A stretch of 64,000 bases of DNA, taken from Lepisosteus oculatus (taxonomy: Eukaryota; Chordata; Actinopteri; Semionotiformes; Lepisosteidae). How positions within the stretch are numbered: position 1 is the stretch's first letter; each line of letters begins with the position of its first letter. The notes under the pieces were generated by a model. That model was not told the origin of the DNA and did no database searches. It saw only the letters and a list, made by a program, of their open reading frames with translations. The position numbers and the translations under genes are program-made. Below are positions 1 through 13,200 of this stretch, piece by piece. Location of the stretch: contig NC_090703.1 in assembly GCF_040954835.1 (NCBI RefSeq), positions 9,233,001 to 9,297,000 of the forward strand. The letters run 5' to 3'.

Positions 1-244
1 AAACATCTTAAAATTCACATCACCCCACCCACCCCAGTTTTCTGAGAAACTAAATATCTCTGAGAAGAAAGCTCAGGATCTTCTATATCTATTACACTGC
101 GTTATTGAGAAGACTTGGTGATCTGATTTGTACTGTATAATATGCAAAAAAAAACAGTTTTAAAGATTCGTGGTACGGGTAAGTTATGAAAAATAATGGG
201 ACTTTTCTTTCATCCCCCTCTTGTTTCCCTCTTTAACTTTACAG

Positions 245-1237
245 ATGTTGGAACAGTCCGAACAGTAAGTTTCAGATTTCACTTTATTATATATTACATG
301 GAAATGACATTTAAGATTGACGATAACTGAAATTTGAAATTTTATATCCTACTCATGTAAGGTTACTTATGTTTTTCACTCAAATGTGTACTTTTAAATA
401 GAAAGCAAATGGATGATTAAGTAAAATATCGGTAAAGGTATGGCAGATAAAAGATCTTAGTAATGGTCCCACTTTGTAATATTGATTGATTAATTGATTG
501 ATTGATTCTAGCTCCCTGCTGTAACTGAAGCGCCTCCCAAATTCCCAGGTAATTCCATAATTTTCTTTTACTTTTTGTTGTTACAAATACTGAATATGGC
601 ACACTTGGAAAACCTCCAACAGTTTTCTGGGAATATAAAGCATGTTGGTTTCACAAACTCAACATTTAGTAGTGTTACTCATACAGTATATGATCTGGGC
701 AACACTAGCAATACCAGTGAAAGCTTGTGAAAACAGGCTTGTCATATAGTTTCGTGCACATAGGTTATTTCTACAGTTTTTTTAAACATATAAATCCCTC
801 TTAGAAGATTTATATTTTTATGCCAATGAAAACATTTAACGTTTTAACAGTTTAAAATATCTCCATATTGTAGCTTCTAGGGCTAATATTAACCTAAACC
901 ATTTAAAGTGCAAATTTATTAATATTGTTTTACCAGTCAGAAAGAAATAAATGAGTTTTTCTTGCCTCTTTGCTGCTGCAGTATTTGCAAGCAAGGAGCT
1001 GGCTCTGGCAACTTTTGACATGCATTTAATAAAAATCTTTTGTGGGAAAGATAAATGATGTGTATCAATAAGCTCTGTGAAAGAATAGACAAATAGCTCC
1101 TTGCTGCTTCACTTACTGACTGATGTCTTTGTCCTTTCCAGTGGATGTGGTAGTGAAGGCAACTCCTCATTCTCCAGTCAATCTTATACCTGAGGTCCTG
1201 GAGACCGCGCCTATCAATGTGGCCACCCAAGTCACAG
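245..1237 (+). CDS. LTBP2: LTBP2 linker exons before the EGF array
   Basis: Three small exons, 245-264 (20 bp), 512-548 (37 bp) and 1142-1237 (96 bp), join in phase to encode a Pro/Val/Thr-rich stretch without cysteine (for example [12 protein letters not shown] and [13 protein letters not shown]). In LTBPs a flexible proline-rich linker separates the N-terminal TB and EGF modules from the long EGF array, and this position fits. The first two exons are short enough to depend on phase agreement: 245-264 runs phase 1 to 0, 512-548 runs 0 to 1 and 1142-1237 runs 1 to 1. The first two are less certain than the third. Confidence 0.65.
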
Positions 1238-4200
1238 GTGAGTAGTATTCTTGAGAATGTTAAATACTGATTTTATTACACTTTATCAAATACATACTGT
1301 TTACTACATGAAGAGAGGGAGATGGATTTGGGCCTTCTGCTAATTTGCTCCATTTAGGTCAGGTGGTGCTTGAAATTATTTACAAATAATTCTGGCCGTA
1401 TGCTGATAATGATCATATTCACCATAAGTGCAAGACATTTAAAAAAATTCTAGAGTCACATGAGAATTAAGCTGTGCCAATCATGGTCAGTTTGTTTTGA
1501 ACATGCATTGTTTACTTTTCTTTCTAAACAGCAAAAGGACTTTCATCCTAAACGTTTTTAATCATTTAACCGTGTACAGCACAGAACCTTTTTAATCTAT
1601 CTTTTTAAATGCGTTGTGTCATGATATTTATTGATTGGTCCGCACTCTTGTTGGATCTCATATTCCCATTTCTCCCTTGAGGATTTTTTTTAGTGTACAG
1701 AAGGAGTGTCAAAATCCTGTAACACTCAGAGTAATATAATCCTCTGACTCTTTAATTCCTTTCGGTCTCGTAAAAATATTATGAGGGCAAATTATACACT
1801 AAACCTGTTCTTATATGATTTTTATATTCATAACAAGTGAAGTACTTTAAGGTTGTGTTCAGGCACTAACAAAATCTTAGTTCTTCTGTTTACTGTGTGG
1901 CAACATGGCAAAATCAGTTTGTGTGGTGACGTAGTAAAGGCTCTGGTGCCCATTATTATTCTGCATTATACACATGTAAAATTTACTTTGGCAAAGTATA
2001 CAGTGCCTTTCATTGTTGAAAATATACTTACAGTTACAGTTCTTGCAGAATTTGGTTACCAGATATCTTGACTGTTATACAATACTACAATCTACTATAA
2101 CATATTGTATTACATGGAGAACTTATTTATATTATAATATTGGAAAGCTATTACAGCAGCACATACAGTATGCTGTATTGCCTGAAATGTCCAGTAAATA
2201 AGCTATAATTTATAACGATGCTGTAACTGTTCCACTGACCTCAGTTCTACATTTCCCACATGCTGTCCTTAACCACTTCACAGATATCTAGCCTCTCTGT
2301 CCCCTGGTGCTGTGATAACCATTGATATCAAATCTCAAGTTTAAAGCTTGGGAAGTAAATCCCTGATAAGCTTTTTCATTCTCAAACTTTGTTTTGTTCA
2401 ATGTGCCAAAGGCGTTTTCTGCATGTAACTGTCATTTCTTATTTTTATTTGAAGTGGGCTTTATTCGAAACAATGTGTGGAAAGGTTTTTAATGTTAACT
2501 AATGTAATTAATCGCAGCAAGGCAGGTCAGCTGGGTTTGCTAGGCTCTGTGTGAGTATCCTGTGTCCTGTGGTGAAACGTACCTGGCCACAAGACACTGT
2601 TTGCAGAGTTAGATCATGTCTAAGGACACACGCACATATTTATCTTTTCTTGGCTTGTGCATCTAGAATTTCTGTGTTAAATAAAATTAGCTGGTTTCAC
2701 AGTTATTCAAAAAAAGAGTTTTCCAAGCACTAGAGGATTCATGTTTTCTAAAATCCTGATAGTGAATTTAAAGGCTTTGGATGAAGATCTGTGCATATTT
2801 CTGAAGCTTATTTCTGCAATCAATACTGACAGTGGTAGAGGCCAAGAAGAAAGTGAGCAAGGGTTGAGCTGAGGCCCATACAAAATCAAGAACCTCAAGC
2901 CACCCAAAACTCACAAATTACACACCATACTTGATAGCAGATTTTTATTTCTTCCAATTTTGGTTTGGCTGATGGGCAGGCATTTTGATTTACTTGGGGG
3001 CCAAAGTGATCTCCAAGTGCTCTGGTTTGAGCGAGGGGATATCATGTTATGAAAGTGAAAGTTAGGAATATGTACAGTACCAGTCTTCCCACAACTTCCG
3101 AGGTTAGCCCAAGCTACAAAGAATCAAGGACTTGTGGAACAAACCTTAAGTTTAGTCTTGTCATATGAGAACTATGCTGTGGCTGTGGATGGTAAGAGCT
3201 GTCTGCACTGAATGGAAATAAATTAAACCCTTTGTAAAAAAAGAACAAGGGATAGAATAAAAAATATTTGAGCCTTTCTTTGGCAATTCAGTTTTACACT
3301 GCCAATCAGAAGTTTTTCAAGCATAAGAGATGCATTTGTTATTATTTGCTACTATAACTGTACAAGCTGTGAGCTCGTACGGTAGCTTAGCAACAACGTG
3401 GAGGTCCTAAGGTGTGAAGTGAAAACCAAGGGCAGTGTTGCTAGGGTAAGACCAGTCTGCACTACAAATCTCCAGCACAGGACAGCTTGGCTTCATGTTG
3501 CTATTCAAAAGAATACAGATCTAGTAGGAGTCCACGAGACAGTGTGCCAGTTGGATTCGAGTGGGCCATTGCTGCCAGGAGCAAGCCAATGGTTTTCAAG
3601 ACCACCTAGGTCCCAGTCAATGCAGAGTTTATTGTTAGTTGCATGAACGTGGTTGACCATTGGCTGAGAAAATAATGAGACCCTCTCATGATTGATGATG
3701 ATTAAAGCAAATTAAAAATGCATATTGGTATAGTCGTTGACATTCAGCACACAGTTGGCTGGCTTACAGATCTCTGCCACCTGTAACAGTGATGTGTATA
3801 GGTTAAGAATCCAAGTAATCCCACCCCCTAATCCCCCGAAAACAGATTTTGTTCTGATTTCTTTCAGGTATCAGACCAATTACTTTGTAAGAGAACAGAT
3901 GTAAAGATTAGGAAAGCAGTCTATTCACCCAGAAAGAGTGTCACTAACCTCAAACAGCAAGACAGAGCCAGTCTTGTGCTTTCTCACCTTTTGCAAGAAA
4001 TAAGATTAGTTCAAGATGTTAAAAAAATGATTTAATGCATTTATAAAACGTCATTGATCTGGCTAGAAGTGTGTTTTCTAGGCAATACTTCCAGCCACAT
4101 TATTCCCACAGTTAATGCCATTTCGGATATCGTAGTGACTTCTGAACCTCAGAAAGAAACAGAAGGAAAGCACTTCAATTGTGTAATATAAGTCAGAGGA

Positions 4201-7200
4201 AGATTCCAAAAACAGTGTGGGGATTTACCATGATGAATTCTCTTGAGAGGGCTTATACACCTGTACCGCCGAGCTTTTCATTCCATTTTAAGGATCAGTT
4301 GTTAACAGCTACACGGAAGAACCAAATGAACTATAAATACAGTAGAACCCTGCTGGTGCACTTCCTTTACAGTGTTTCCCTTTGGTACGTATATGGCTTT
4401 GCTGTTGTTTCTGTCTGCAGATATCGACAGGTGCTCTGCCACTCCCAATGTCTGTGGTCCTGGGGTCTGTGTCCCTGTGCAGGGGGGGTACACCTGTTAC
4501 TGCAGCAATGGCTTTCATCTCAACACACTACAGACCCGCTGTGTCGGTAAGACCGTGACTGAGACTGGGATGGACTGGGGGGTCTTCGCTTTCTCACTGC
4601 TGTGAAATAGATAGTAAATAGTCCACAAGCGCATGCACCCTAAAAAAATCAAAACTAGATTGAAACTGAAGAGCAATAAAAACTAATTATGCCCAGTATG
4701 CTGGCAGCTTAAAAGAAATTCCAAAGTAAAGTGCAGGCAAGGCAAATATACAACATCAGTAGACTGTCTAACGGTTACTATGATTTGTTTGCTTGTAGCT
4801 GTAGTGCTCCAGCTATTTTTGTGATTCTTGAGCCTCTGGATCATAAATCGCATAATTACAATTTGAAGGAACAAGTAAGGGTTTAGTCCATGCTGAAAAG
4901 GGACCATGCTGAAGAAGGCTCCACAGCCGAAACTTTTGTGGGTTTTTTTCTGCTCTTTGCAGCATGGACTAAACCTTGACTTGTTCCTTTGCAACCTACG
5001 CCAGCTGACGGAGCTACCAACTTGAACTAAACTAATTAATTTGAGTCTATTTGAGTGTCCGGCAGCCAAATCTCTCACAGCACCCAGACTTTTACCTGAG
5101 ACTTTTACCTGGGAGAACCCCTTCCTCCCTGCAGTACAGAAACAGAGCTGGAATGTCATGGTAGTGACACACTGTAGGTGTGATCTAAACAAACAGTGCA
5201 ACGTTTGTTATGTGAAACAAAGTGTAAAATTAAAATAAAGGGAGGTCATACTAAAACAGGATTAATCTGGATGTGATTTACTGGGACAAATGATTTATCA
5301 GAATCCCTGAAACCATGAGCAGCTTAAAGCCTGTCTAATGTTCTCTAACGTGACCTGTGCCATTTTACATTTGCTGATTCGGACAGGCTTTTGGGAAGAT
5401 ATATGTTGTCATGATCATGACATCTGGTTTGTTTGCAGACATCGATGAGTGCAAGAGGGACCCATGTGAGGGGAAAGGGCATTGTGTAAACAGTGTAGGC
5501 TCCTATACCTGCTACTGTTACACAGGATACAGCCAGGTCATCACTCAGAACAGGAGGTCGTGTCAAGGTGACAGTGGTTCTCTTCTCAAACAGCTGCCAA
5601 GCTTACTATGGACAGTTACACATGCAGCTGTGTATTGCAATTGTCACTGTTAGCTGATTCATGCATTGCAGGCATATTTCTACTTGGCTGTACGAGCCAC
5701 TATTTAAGAGCACATAAAATGTGTGTACGCCCACGTAATGCTCTGTATGTGCCTGTGGTTGAACATTTCTAAATGTCTTTTGGAAAGTTTTATTATCCAT
5801 TTGTCTTCTTTTCAACTTATAACGTCATACTTTGAAATCCAGAAAATGGAACCAGAAGCAAAAATACCAAAAGTCAAATTTTATTGGCAGTGAATTGAAG
5901 ACAATTTCGTCCCTGTCAGAAATTCTTGTGTTTGAGTTTTGTTCATACAGAATGTCACTCTGATGCAGAATGTTTTAAATCTTTTTTCCAAGTGTTTCCA
6001 TTTACATGTATTTTTGCAGCTCAAGAATGTTTAACTGAGTATAAGAATTACTGAACATCACCCTTGGGTATCCTGCTCATCAGAAGGTTTCAGACACTGA
6101 AATGACTATAGTGACTTTGTGAATGAAATCAGACTGAAGATCTCAGATAGTGAAGAATTTAGCACTGTCTCTGCAGTATCTAGACTCTTCCTAGACCTGT
6201 CAGAACTGTAGTGTATTGATTGATTGTTTTGTGCAGTAAAACAATCTCTGCATTAAAGACTTACAGACTGATTGTATTCAAATCTTTCTAGATGTCAATG
6301 AGTGTGACATGCCGAATAAGTGTCCAGGCAGTGTATGCATCAACACAGAGGGCTCCTTCACCTGCAAATGTGAAAATGGCTACACCATGTCCAGGAGGGG
6401 ACAATGTGAAGGCAAGTCCACATGGCTTCTAAGAAAGGCGTGATGATCTCTCCGTTATTGGTTGTAATGCGTGAAGTTTAAAACTGAAAGTACTTAGTGG
6501 TTATAGAGAAAATGTTTCAGGTAGGAATTACTAACATTGTGACTTCCACATTAGGATTTAACATTTATAGAAATACTGCATGCCATTCAGGAAGATTGCT
6601 CTATTATCCAGCTTTACCCCGTATCAGAAGAATTATTTCAGACTCAAATACATCTTGTAACATAGAAAATTGTTCATTGTTGATTTAATCCTCTGGCAGT
6701 ACCACTAAGGAACTCCTTCTGAAAAGAACACTAATTAGACTTTTATGGCAGGACAAATGCAAGCATGTTATTATGCATATTCACAGATATTAGTATGTAC
6801 TTATTGTACATACTCTGTATTCCCAGAGATAAAGTAGAAATAGTGCCCATATAAGCTTCTCAAGTTCTAATCAACGCAGTGTCCATGCTGATGCTCAGCC
6901 CTTAACAGAAGGGAAAGAGTTAAGTAATTGCAGTGGGTGTAAATCATTTAAGTCTGGTATTTGTCCAGGCACTTCTACCCAAGATTTAACATGCAACCCA
7001 TTTACAGAAAAGTCATTGTTTCATTTCTCTGTGCCTAATGCCAGAATAAAAAAAACCCAAACGTTGAAAACAAACTGGAAACGGCACTAACTAGGGAATG
7101 GCAGTTAATCTAATATTATTTCAATGAGTGCTTGTTGTAATGGAATTTCCCTCCTCCTGCCTCAGACATAGATGAATGCCGAAATCCCAGCACTTGTCCC

Positions 7201-10200
7201 AGTGGAAGATGCATTAACACTCCTGGCTCCTTCCAATGTCTGAGCTGTGATGCTGGGTACAGGGCACAAAGTGGAAGATGCATAGGTAAGAGGGATCAAA
7301 GGTGACATAATAAAATGAGCAGTTGTTTCAATATTGCTTATAGCTTTCCTAATTGCCATGGGGCTGGAAAAATCCCTAATTACCGTTGAGAGAATTGCAG
7401 CGTGGCAGATCGTAACATTATAGCGTTTAGATGAATCCTCTGGGAATCACCACCAGCCTTCCCTGAATCTCAAACTCACAACCAGGTTTTTTTGGCTGAA
7501 TTATATTTCCGCTTTCACTATTATTAAGGCATTTTGTACCCTTAAGTTATTTTTTGGTCCTTAGCAAGGTAAGAAGATGCCAAATGCATTGCAGAAATGT
7601 ATGCAAAGTGCTCTTTGCTTTAAACAGAACCAGCCTGCACTTTTTGGCTTGTATTTTGACTTTCAGAAGCAGTGTGTTTGGATTTTTATGTGGCCCAGTG
7701 TTGACCATTTTCAGTGGCTGAAATATTTTTGAGATATCTGCTGTCTCTGCCCCTCCCATTGTGACCTCCATGCGAGGCGCATGTTGCTTAAACATAACAC
7801 CATGTTATTTCAGACCTCGGGTACCTTTTACCACTGTAAAGATTGCTTGTATAACCTCAATTTGGGAGAGTCAAAATATTTTCATTAGGCTGTGGCCTTA
7901 AACAAGCCTCTTCTTATTTTTGGATAACCTGAAGTTGCAAAACATTTATTCAGGAAAGTGTGAAAAGGAGAACACAGTGGCCGTTCAAGTGCTCTCAATG
8001 GCAGTGATTTGCCTCATCTTGCAGAGCCACCCACGTGAACTGCTGTGTACCTCAGAGGCAAAGACTTATCAGTTGAGTCAGTAATGGGACTGGTTTGCCA
8101 CTAGGGTGCTGCCAGAAGATAAAGATTGGTGTTAACAGTAAACTTATCTGGAAGCTGTGTAATTGACTACATAAAAAGAAAATTATATCAGATTTAATAA
8201 GAAGCAAAAATAAAATGTAAAAATGAATTCTCAAATGTATCATTTTAGTTGAAGATTCCTTTTGACACCATTTCTGTATTCTTTATCCTGGTGGGACCCC
8301 AACACTTTGATACAAACCATTAAAGCAAAAGAGAATCTGATGTGAATAAAGAATTGTGCAAAAATCAGATTTGAGCTCTGATGAGATGTATACAGTAGAT
8401 TAAAGGAGAAATTAGGGGTGTTTTGAAAGACTGAAAAAAGGGGTATTTATTTCTGTCGGTGGTCATAGTTCTGACTATAAAGGAAAAACAAAGAGCACAT
8501 TGTGTCCTCAGTCCTCCTGAAACTGAAAATATTGTAACGCTTACGGCCGACAGGTACTGTGTGAGAGCCGGCTTACAAGAGCAGTGACGTCGCCGTCCTT
8601 CTCTGTGATAGCAGGACTACAGCTACTGGGCTGTAGAGAGATCTCTCTTTAGCTCACCGGGCTGGGTCCCTGCTGAGTGACGCTGGAGTCTTGGGTTCGA
8701 GCCCCTGGCAGTGGGGGGCCGACCTAATGCGGCAAGGGCGCCCGCCTGAGCCCCCGTTGCGTTACATTGGTGTTAGAAGCGGGGTGGGATAGCCCTTCGC
8801 CGGGGACGGCGAGTTAAGCGGGGGAGAGTGTAACGCTTACGGCCGACAGGCACTGTGTAAGAGCTGGCGTACCAGAGCAGGTGATGTCACCGCCCTTCCC
8901 TGTGATAGCAGGACTACAGCTACTGGGCTGTAGAGAGATCTCTCTTTAGCTCACCGGGCTGGGTCCCTGCAGAGTGATGCGGGAGTCCCGGGTTCGAGCC
9001 CCCGACGGTGGGGGGCCGACCTAATGCGGCAAGGGCGCCCGCCTGAGCCCCCGTTGCGTTACAATATATATAATATTAAATATTGTTGTGTTAATGTCAC
9101 ACATGTAGCTTGTTCTAACATGCAGTAGTAAGAGCAAATATAGTACTAACAGTGCCAGAACAAGGATGTCAACTTGCCTTGCTATCATGTACAAAGCTGC
9201 ATTCTTCAAAAGCTGTCTTGTGATTTCAGTCTTAAGGCAAGTGAACTACCGTTCCTCTAAATTGTTTCAGTAAATGAACTTTTTTTTTACAAAATCTTAC
9301 TTTAACTCTTGAAATTATAAAAAGAGCAAAAAGAAAATAAGCAGTCTACATTATTAATTGGTAATTTTAAACAAAAATCAGCCGTATGATGACATTTCCC
9401 CAACAAATGAACCCTGAAAACTGAGGCAAATGGTTTCATAAAACTGAACTGCTGTTTTAACAAATGCTGACTGCAATTAGAATTAAATTAATAATAAAAA
9501 AGAACTATGAGTGCAAATGTGGAGTTTTAATAGAACCTTGTGCCATTCATATGGTAAATTAACTCTGCTAAGTAGTACCCCACTGACTGCCAGTTAATCT
9601 GCATTCTGAAACTGAAAACAAACTCCAGTCGACATTCAAGCTTATCGTGGAAGGGGTTCAAAGATGCAGAAAGATTAAAAAAATAAGATTTTAGGAATGG
9701 ATGACAGAGATCTGGCACTGACTTCTACTTATATACACAACAAAGATTGTTCTGTGTTTTTGTTGATTCAATGACTTGCTGCATTTTTCCCTTTCTCCAC
9801 ACATGAAAGAGATGTAGTATAGGCATGTAACTTCACGGCATTGGTCCACAAATGCATTAGGAAAGTACCTTAAATCTTTAAAAATCTTTCATCTCATTTC
9901 AGTTCCCTGCCTGGCAAGTATTAAGATTCTAAAAAATATTGTTTCTTCTTAATTCTGGAGGTTTACCTAGTATATTCTACAGTATTAGTGTGTGAATGTT
10001 TATACAAGTTGTACTGTAGGTATGCACTGTGTGGATACTTTAATGCTTGTGAGTGTATATAACTGTACTGTACAGTATATATAAATAAATATAGGAACAA
10101 ATAAAGGTTTATTAAAGTATGACACCCAAAGCAGTCTCCACAGCCGAAACGTTGTGATTCTTTTCTTCTCTTTTCAGCATGGAAACAACCTTTAATTGTT

Positions 10201-13200
10201 TCTTTGCAGCCTACACATGCTAACACAGCTACCTACTTGAAATATATATAAATATATAATCGTTTTTTAGAATTTGTCCTGAGATCAGGCTGTTTCTGTT
10301 GGTGTATGGTTATCTTAACATACACTTTTATCCTCTGACTGTTCCCAGACGTAAATGAGTGTCTTGTCCCTGGAACCTGTGCCAATGGAAGATGTGTCAA
10401 TTCTGAAGGCTCGTACAGGTGTAGCTGTAGCCCAGGTTACCAAGCAACACCAGACAGTGGGAGCTGCCAAGGTAGGCCTCTAGTTCAGATTTCAAAATTC
10501 AAATTTTAGGCAAGGTTTGCAGTATGAAGGAAACTTTTTTGAAAGAAAATTAGACAGCCAATAACAGCTTGTGTATTTACTATCAGATGTTGATGTTACC
10601 TCACAGAAAATGCTAAGATTTTCCCATTTTTTTATTGATAGCCAGTTTTAATTCAAAGTTTTGAAAATATAACAAAATGAGATCAGTTTAGTGAAGTCAA
10701 CATTTCCACTTCTCTTGGTCATCCTGTAAGTCAACCTATTGACAGGGTGTTGAGAATTTCCAGATTTTAATTTAATGTGTAATCAAACTTTATATTTGTT
10801 TTCTACTCTTCCTCTCAAAGATGTAGATGAATGTCTTCTGCCTGGGGTCTGTTCCCATGGTAACTGTGTCAATCTGGAAGGCTCATACAGGTGCAACTGT
10901 AACCTCGGTTACCAGGAGTCGCCAGACAGTAAGAGCTGTGAAGGTACAGTAGGCCCGGAAAAATGTCGATCGTTAAAAATGTAAACTAGGACTAATTTCA
11001 GTAAACATTTTTAGAAACACTCCATACTTGCAATATAGATTTACATGTAGTATATGGAACTGTTTTCCAGTTGGCCCACAGCTCTGTGAGGAGAGGACTT
11101 TTTAACCCTTCTGTGTCTTATGGTTAGAAAATATACTTTATGTTATAAATATTATCTTCACTCTCTTCTCTTTTGGCTTCAGACATCAACGAGTGTGCAA
11201 CACGTAATGTGTGTCCCAGTGGTATATGCACCAATTCTGAAGGTTCCTATTCATGTACTAGCTGCAGGCCTGGATATAGGAAATCGGCAGATGGGCAGAC
11301 ATGTGAAGGTATAGTAAAGTTTCACCAGCTTTGAAAAATATACAGCTAGGACAGAAACTCAAATGCATAGAAATCATATTGTGTCAATTAATCATGTACT
11401 GCCCATGAAACATATTGCATCATTACATTGTATCATTCTTTCAGTAGGGCTGTTGGCAGTTTGATGTTGACTTGTTCTTGGCTACCAGATTGATTTGCAT
11501 TCTGACACATGCAGTGCATCTAAGTTTCCTTGCCTGTCTTTGTCCCAGATATCAATGAGTGTGCATTAGCCTCTGTCTGTCCCGGTGGAGTTTGCACTAA
11601 CACATTAGGCTCCTACACATGCTTGCAGTGCAGGAAGGGCTACAGGCTTTCCCTGGAGAAGCAGAGGTGTGAAGGTTAGTGTGATGTTACCTACCTGGGT
11701 ACACCCATGTCACTTATTACAGCAATTACCTGTCATTCTTTTCAGAAGAACATAAGTAGGAGGAAAATAGAGAGGAGGCCTTTCAAACCATCTAATATGT
11801 TAGGTTGTTAGTGACTAAAGGATCTGTGGATCTCAACTAACCCCTTTTGAAAGCAGCCAGGGTGTCAGCTTCAGCAAAAGGCATTCACAACCCTCAGTGT
11901 TAAAAGTGCCTCCTTCTCTTGGTTTTAAATACACTTTCATATGGTTTGTAATTGTGTCCTCTGGGTTGAATTTGTCAGAGCCATTAAGGATTTTCAATAC
12001 TTTAATCAGATCCACTTGTAGTCTCCTCTGCTCTGGACTAAAAATATCTTTTAGCCTGTAAGTGTAGGACATACCATTAAATCTTGGAGTACACAGTAGC
12101 TGGTCATCCAATGACATCATAATCACATGCTAATACAGTAGCGTCTATTTGTTACATTTTGTTCCTAATACTCCTGTCATTTAATTATAAGCATTTCATT
12201 GCCTGGTCCATAGACATTTTGTTTCTTTTGAAGAACCTTGGGTTCTCTTTCTGATTTCCTTTGGGCTCCCCCTCCTTCCGTATTAAATATATTGGAATTT
12301 AGGTTCAATATATTTTCTTGCCTCAGGTTAATGTACATGGAATTGTGCCAATAGCCTGCACCATCAAAAGATTTTCACTGTAGATTTCACAACCACACTG
12401 TGCACAGCACACAAAGTCCTTAGCCTCTGGTTGTGTTTAAGGATGGTGCATCTCCAGATATTTTCCTTTCCATGGTGCAGGCGGGATTCTAAAAACTACT
12501 GGTTTGATCCTTGCTGGTTTGCTTCTCAGTGCCCAACGTCATGACTTAAGGTTTTCACAAATGGCAGCTGTTAGTTAACCCACTTATCAATTACTATCCC
12601 ATAGCACAGTAATGTAATCTGAGATAGTAACCTTCTCAGATGAAAGCAATAACCAGAAAGGCATTACAGCAAATGTCAGAAAGCAGTGAAGAGATCTGGT
12701 AGGAAAATAAATTGATAAGTGTGATACAGCTGGAAGGCTCTTACACAAATGTTTTTTTGTTGTAGTATTCTACTTAGCCTGGTGATGATTTTTTTTTCTT
12801 GTGGTATCCTTACAGATATCAATGAATGTGCTTCCCCCTCCATTTGCCTCATTGGAATATGCACTAACACTAACGGATCATACTTCTGCACAACCTGCCC
12901 TATAGGATACAGACCAGCAGCAGATAGACAGAGCTGTGAGGGTAAGCTAGCTAAATGGATTTTAAATGTTATTGCTTCAGTTTGTAACCAACTTATTGGA
13001 GCTGGTTTTCTTTACAAAGGCTCTTTGTAAGCCTTTTATACTATGATCAGTATTAATGGTGCTCTTTTTATTAAAAAAAAAAACATTTGTCTTTTCTTCA
13101 TGGATGTGTTCTATTGTATCATTTGCAGATATCGACGAATGTGCATCCTTTAATGCGTGCCCAGCTGGAATCTGTACCAACACTGAAGGTTCCTTCTCCT

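Larger units (their letters stand above)
8533..9063 (+). mobile_element. Miniature LTR retrotransposon (TRIM-like), non-autonomous
   Basis: Two direct repeats of 234 and 235 bp, each opening TGTAACGC and closing GCGTTACA (TG...CA with short inverted ends), flank only 62 bp. Directly after the left repeat comes TTGGTGTTAGAAGCGGGG, placed and shaped like a primer-binding site (it resembles the Leu-tRNA-type TGGTGTCAGAAGTGGGA with two changes). Directly before the right repeat is a purine run (GGGGGAGAG). A 4-bp ATAT flanks both sides (8529-8532 and 9064-9067), as expected of a target-site duplication, though the region is AT-rich. There is no coding capacity. I count about 17 substitutions and one indel between the LTRs. 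The element lies in an LTBP2 intron in the sense orientation. Confidence 0.85.
7286..10348. other. LTBP2 intron, 3.1 kb
   Basis: It holds the miniature LTR element (8533-9063) and palindromic repeat copy 2. The rest is AT-rich without an exon or RNA gene that I can recognise. Confidence 0.6.

Noticed and set aside
4683-5201. 172-residue minus-strand open frame
   Set aside because: It runs across the palindromic repeat. A second frame at 9963-10226 shows the same FGCG wording from the other repeat copy, so both are repeat-derived.
8643-8720. A functional tRNA gene
   Set aside because: The A and B boxes are correctly spaced, but the acceptor arms do not pair and the anticodon stem is not convincing.
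8530-9063. Simple tandem duplication of a tRNA SINE
   Set aside because: The unit ends (TG...CA), the primer-site-like and purine-run sequences bordering the 62 bp core and the flanking ATAT fit an LTR element better.
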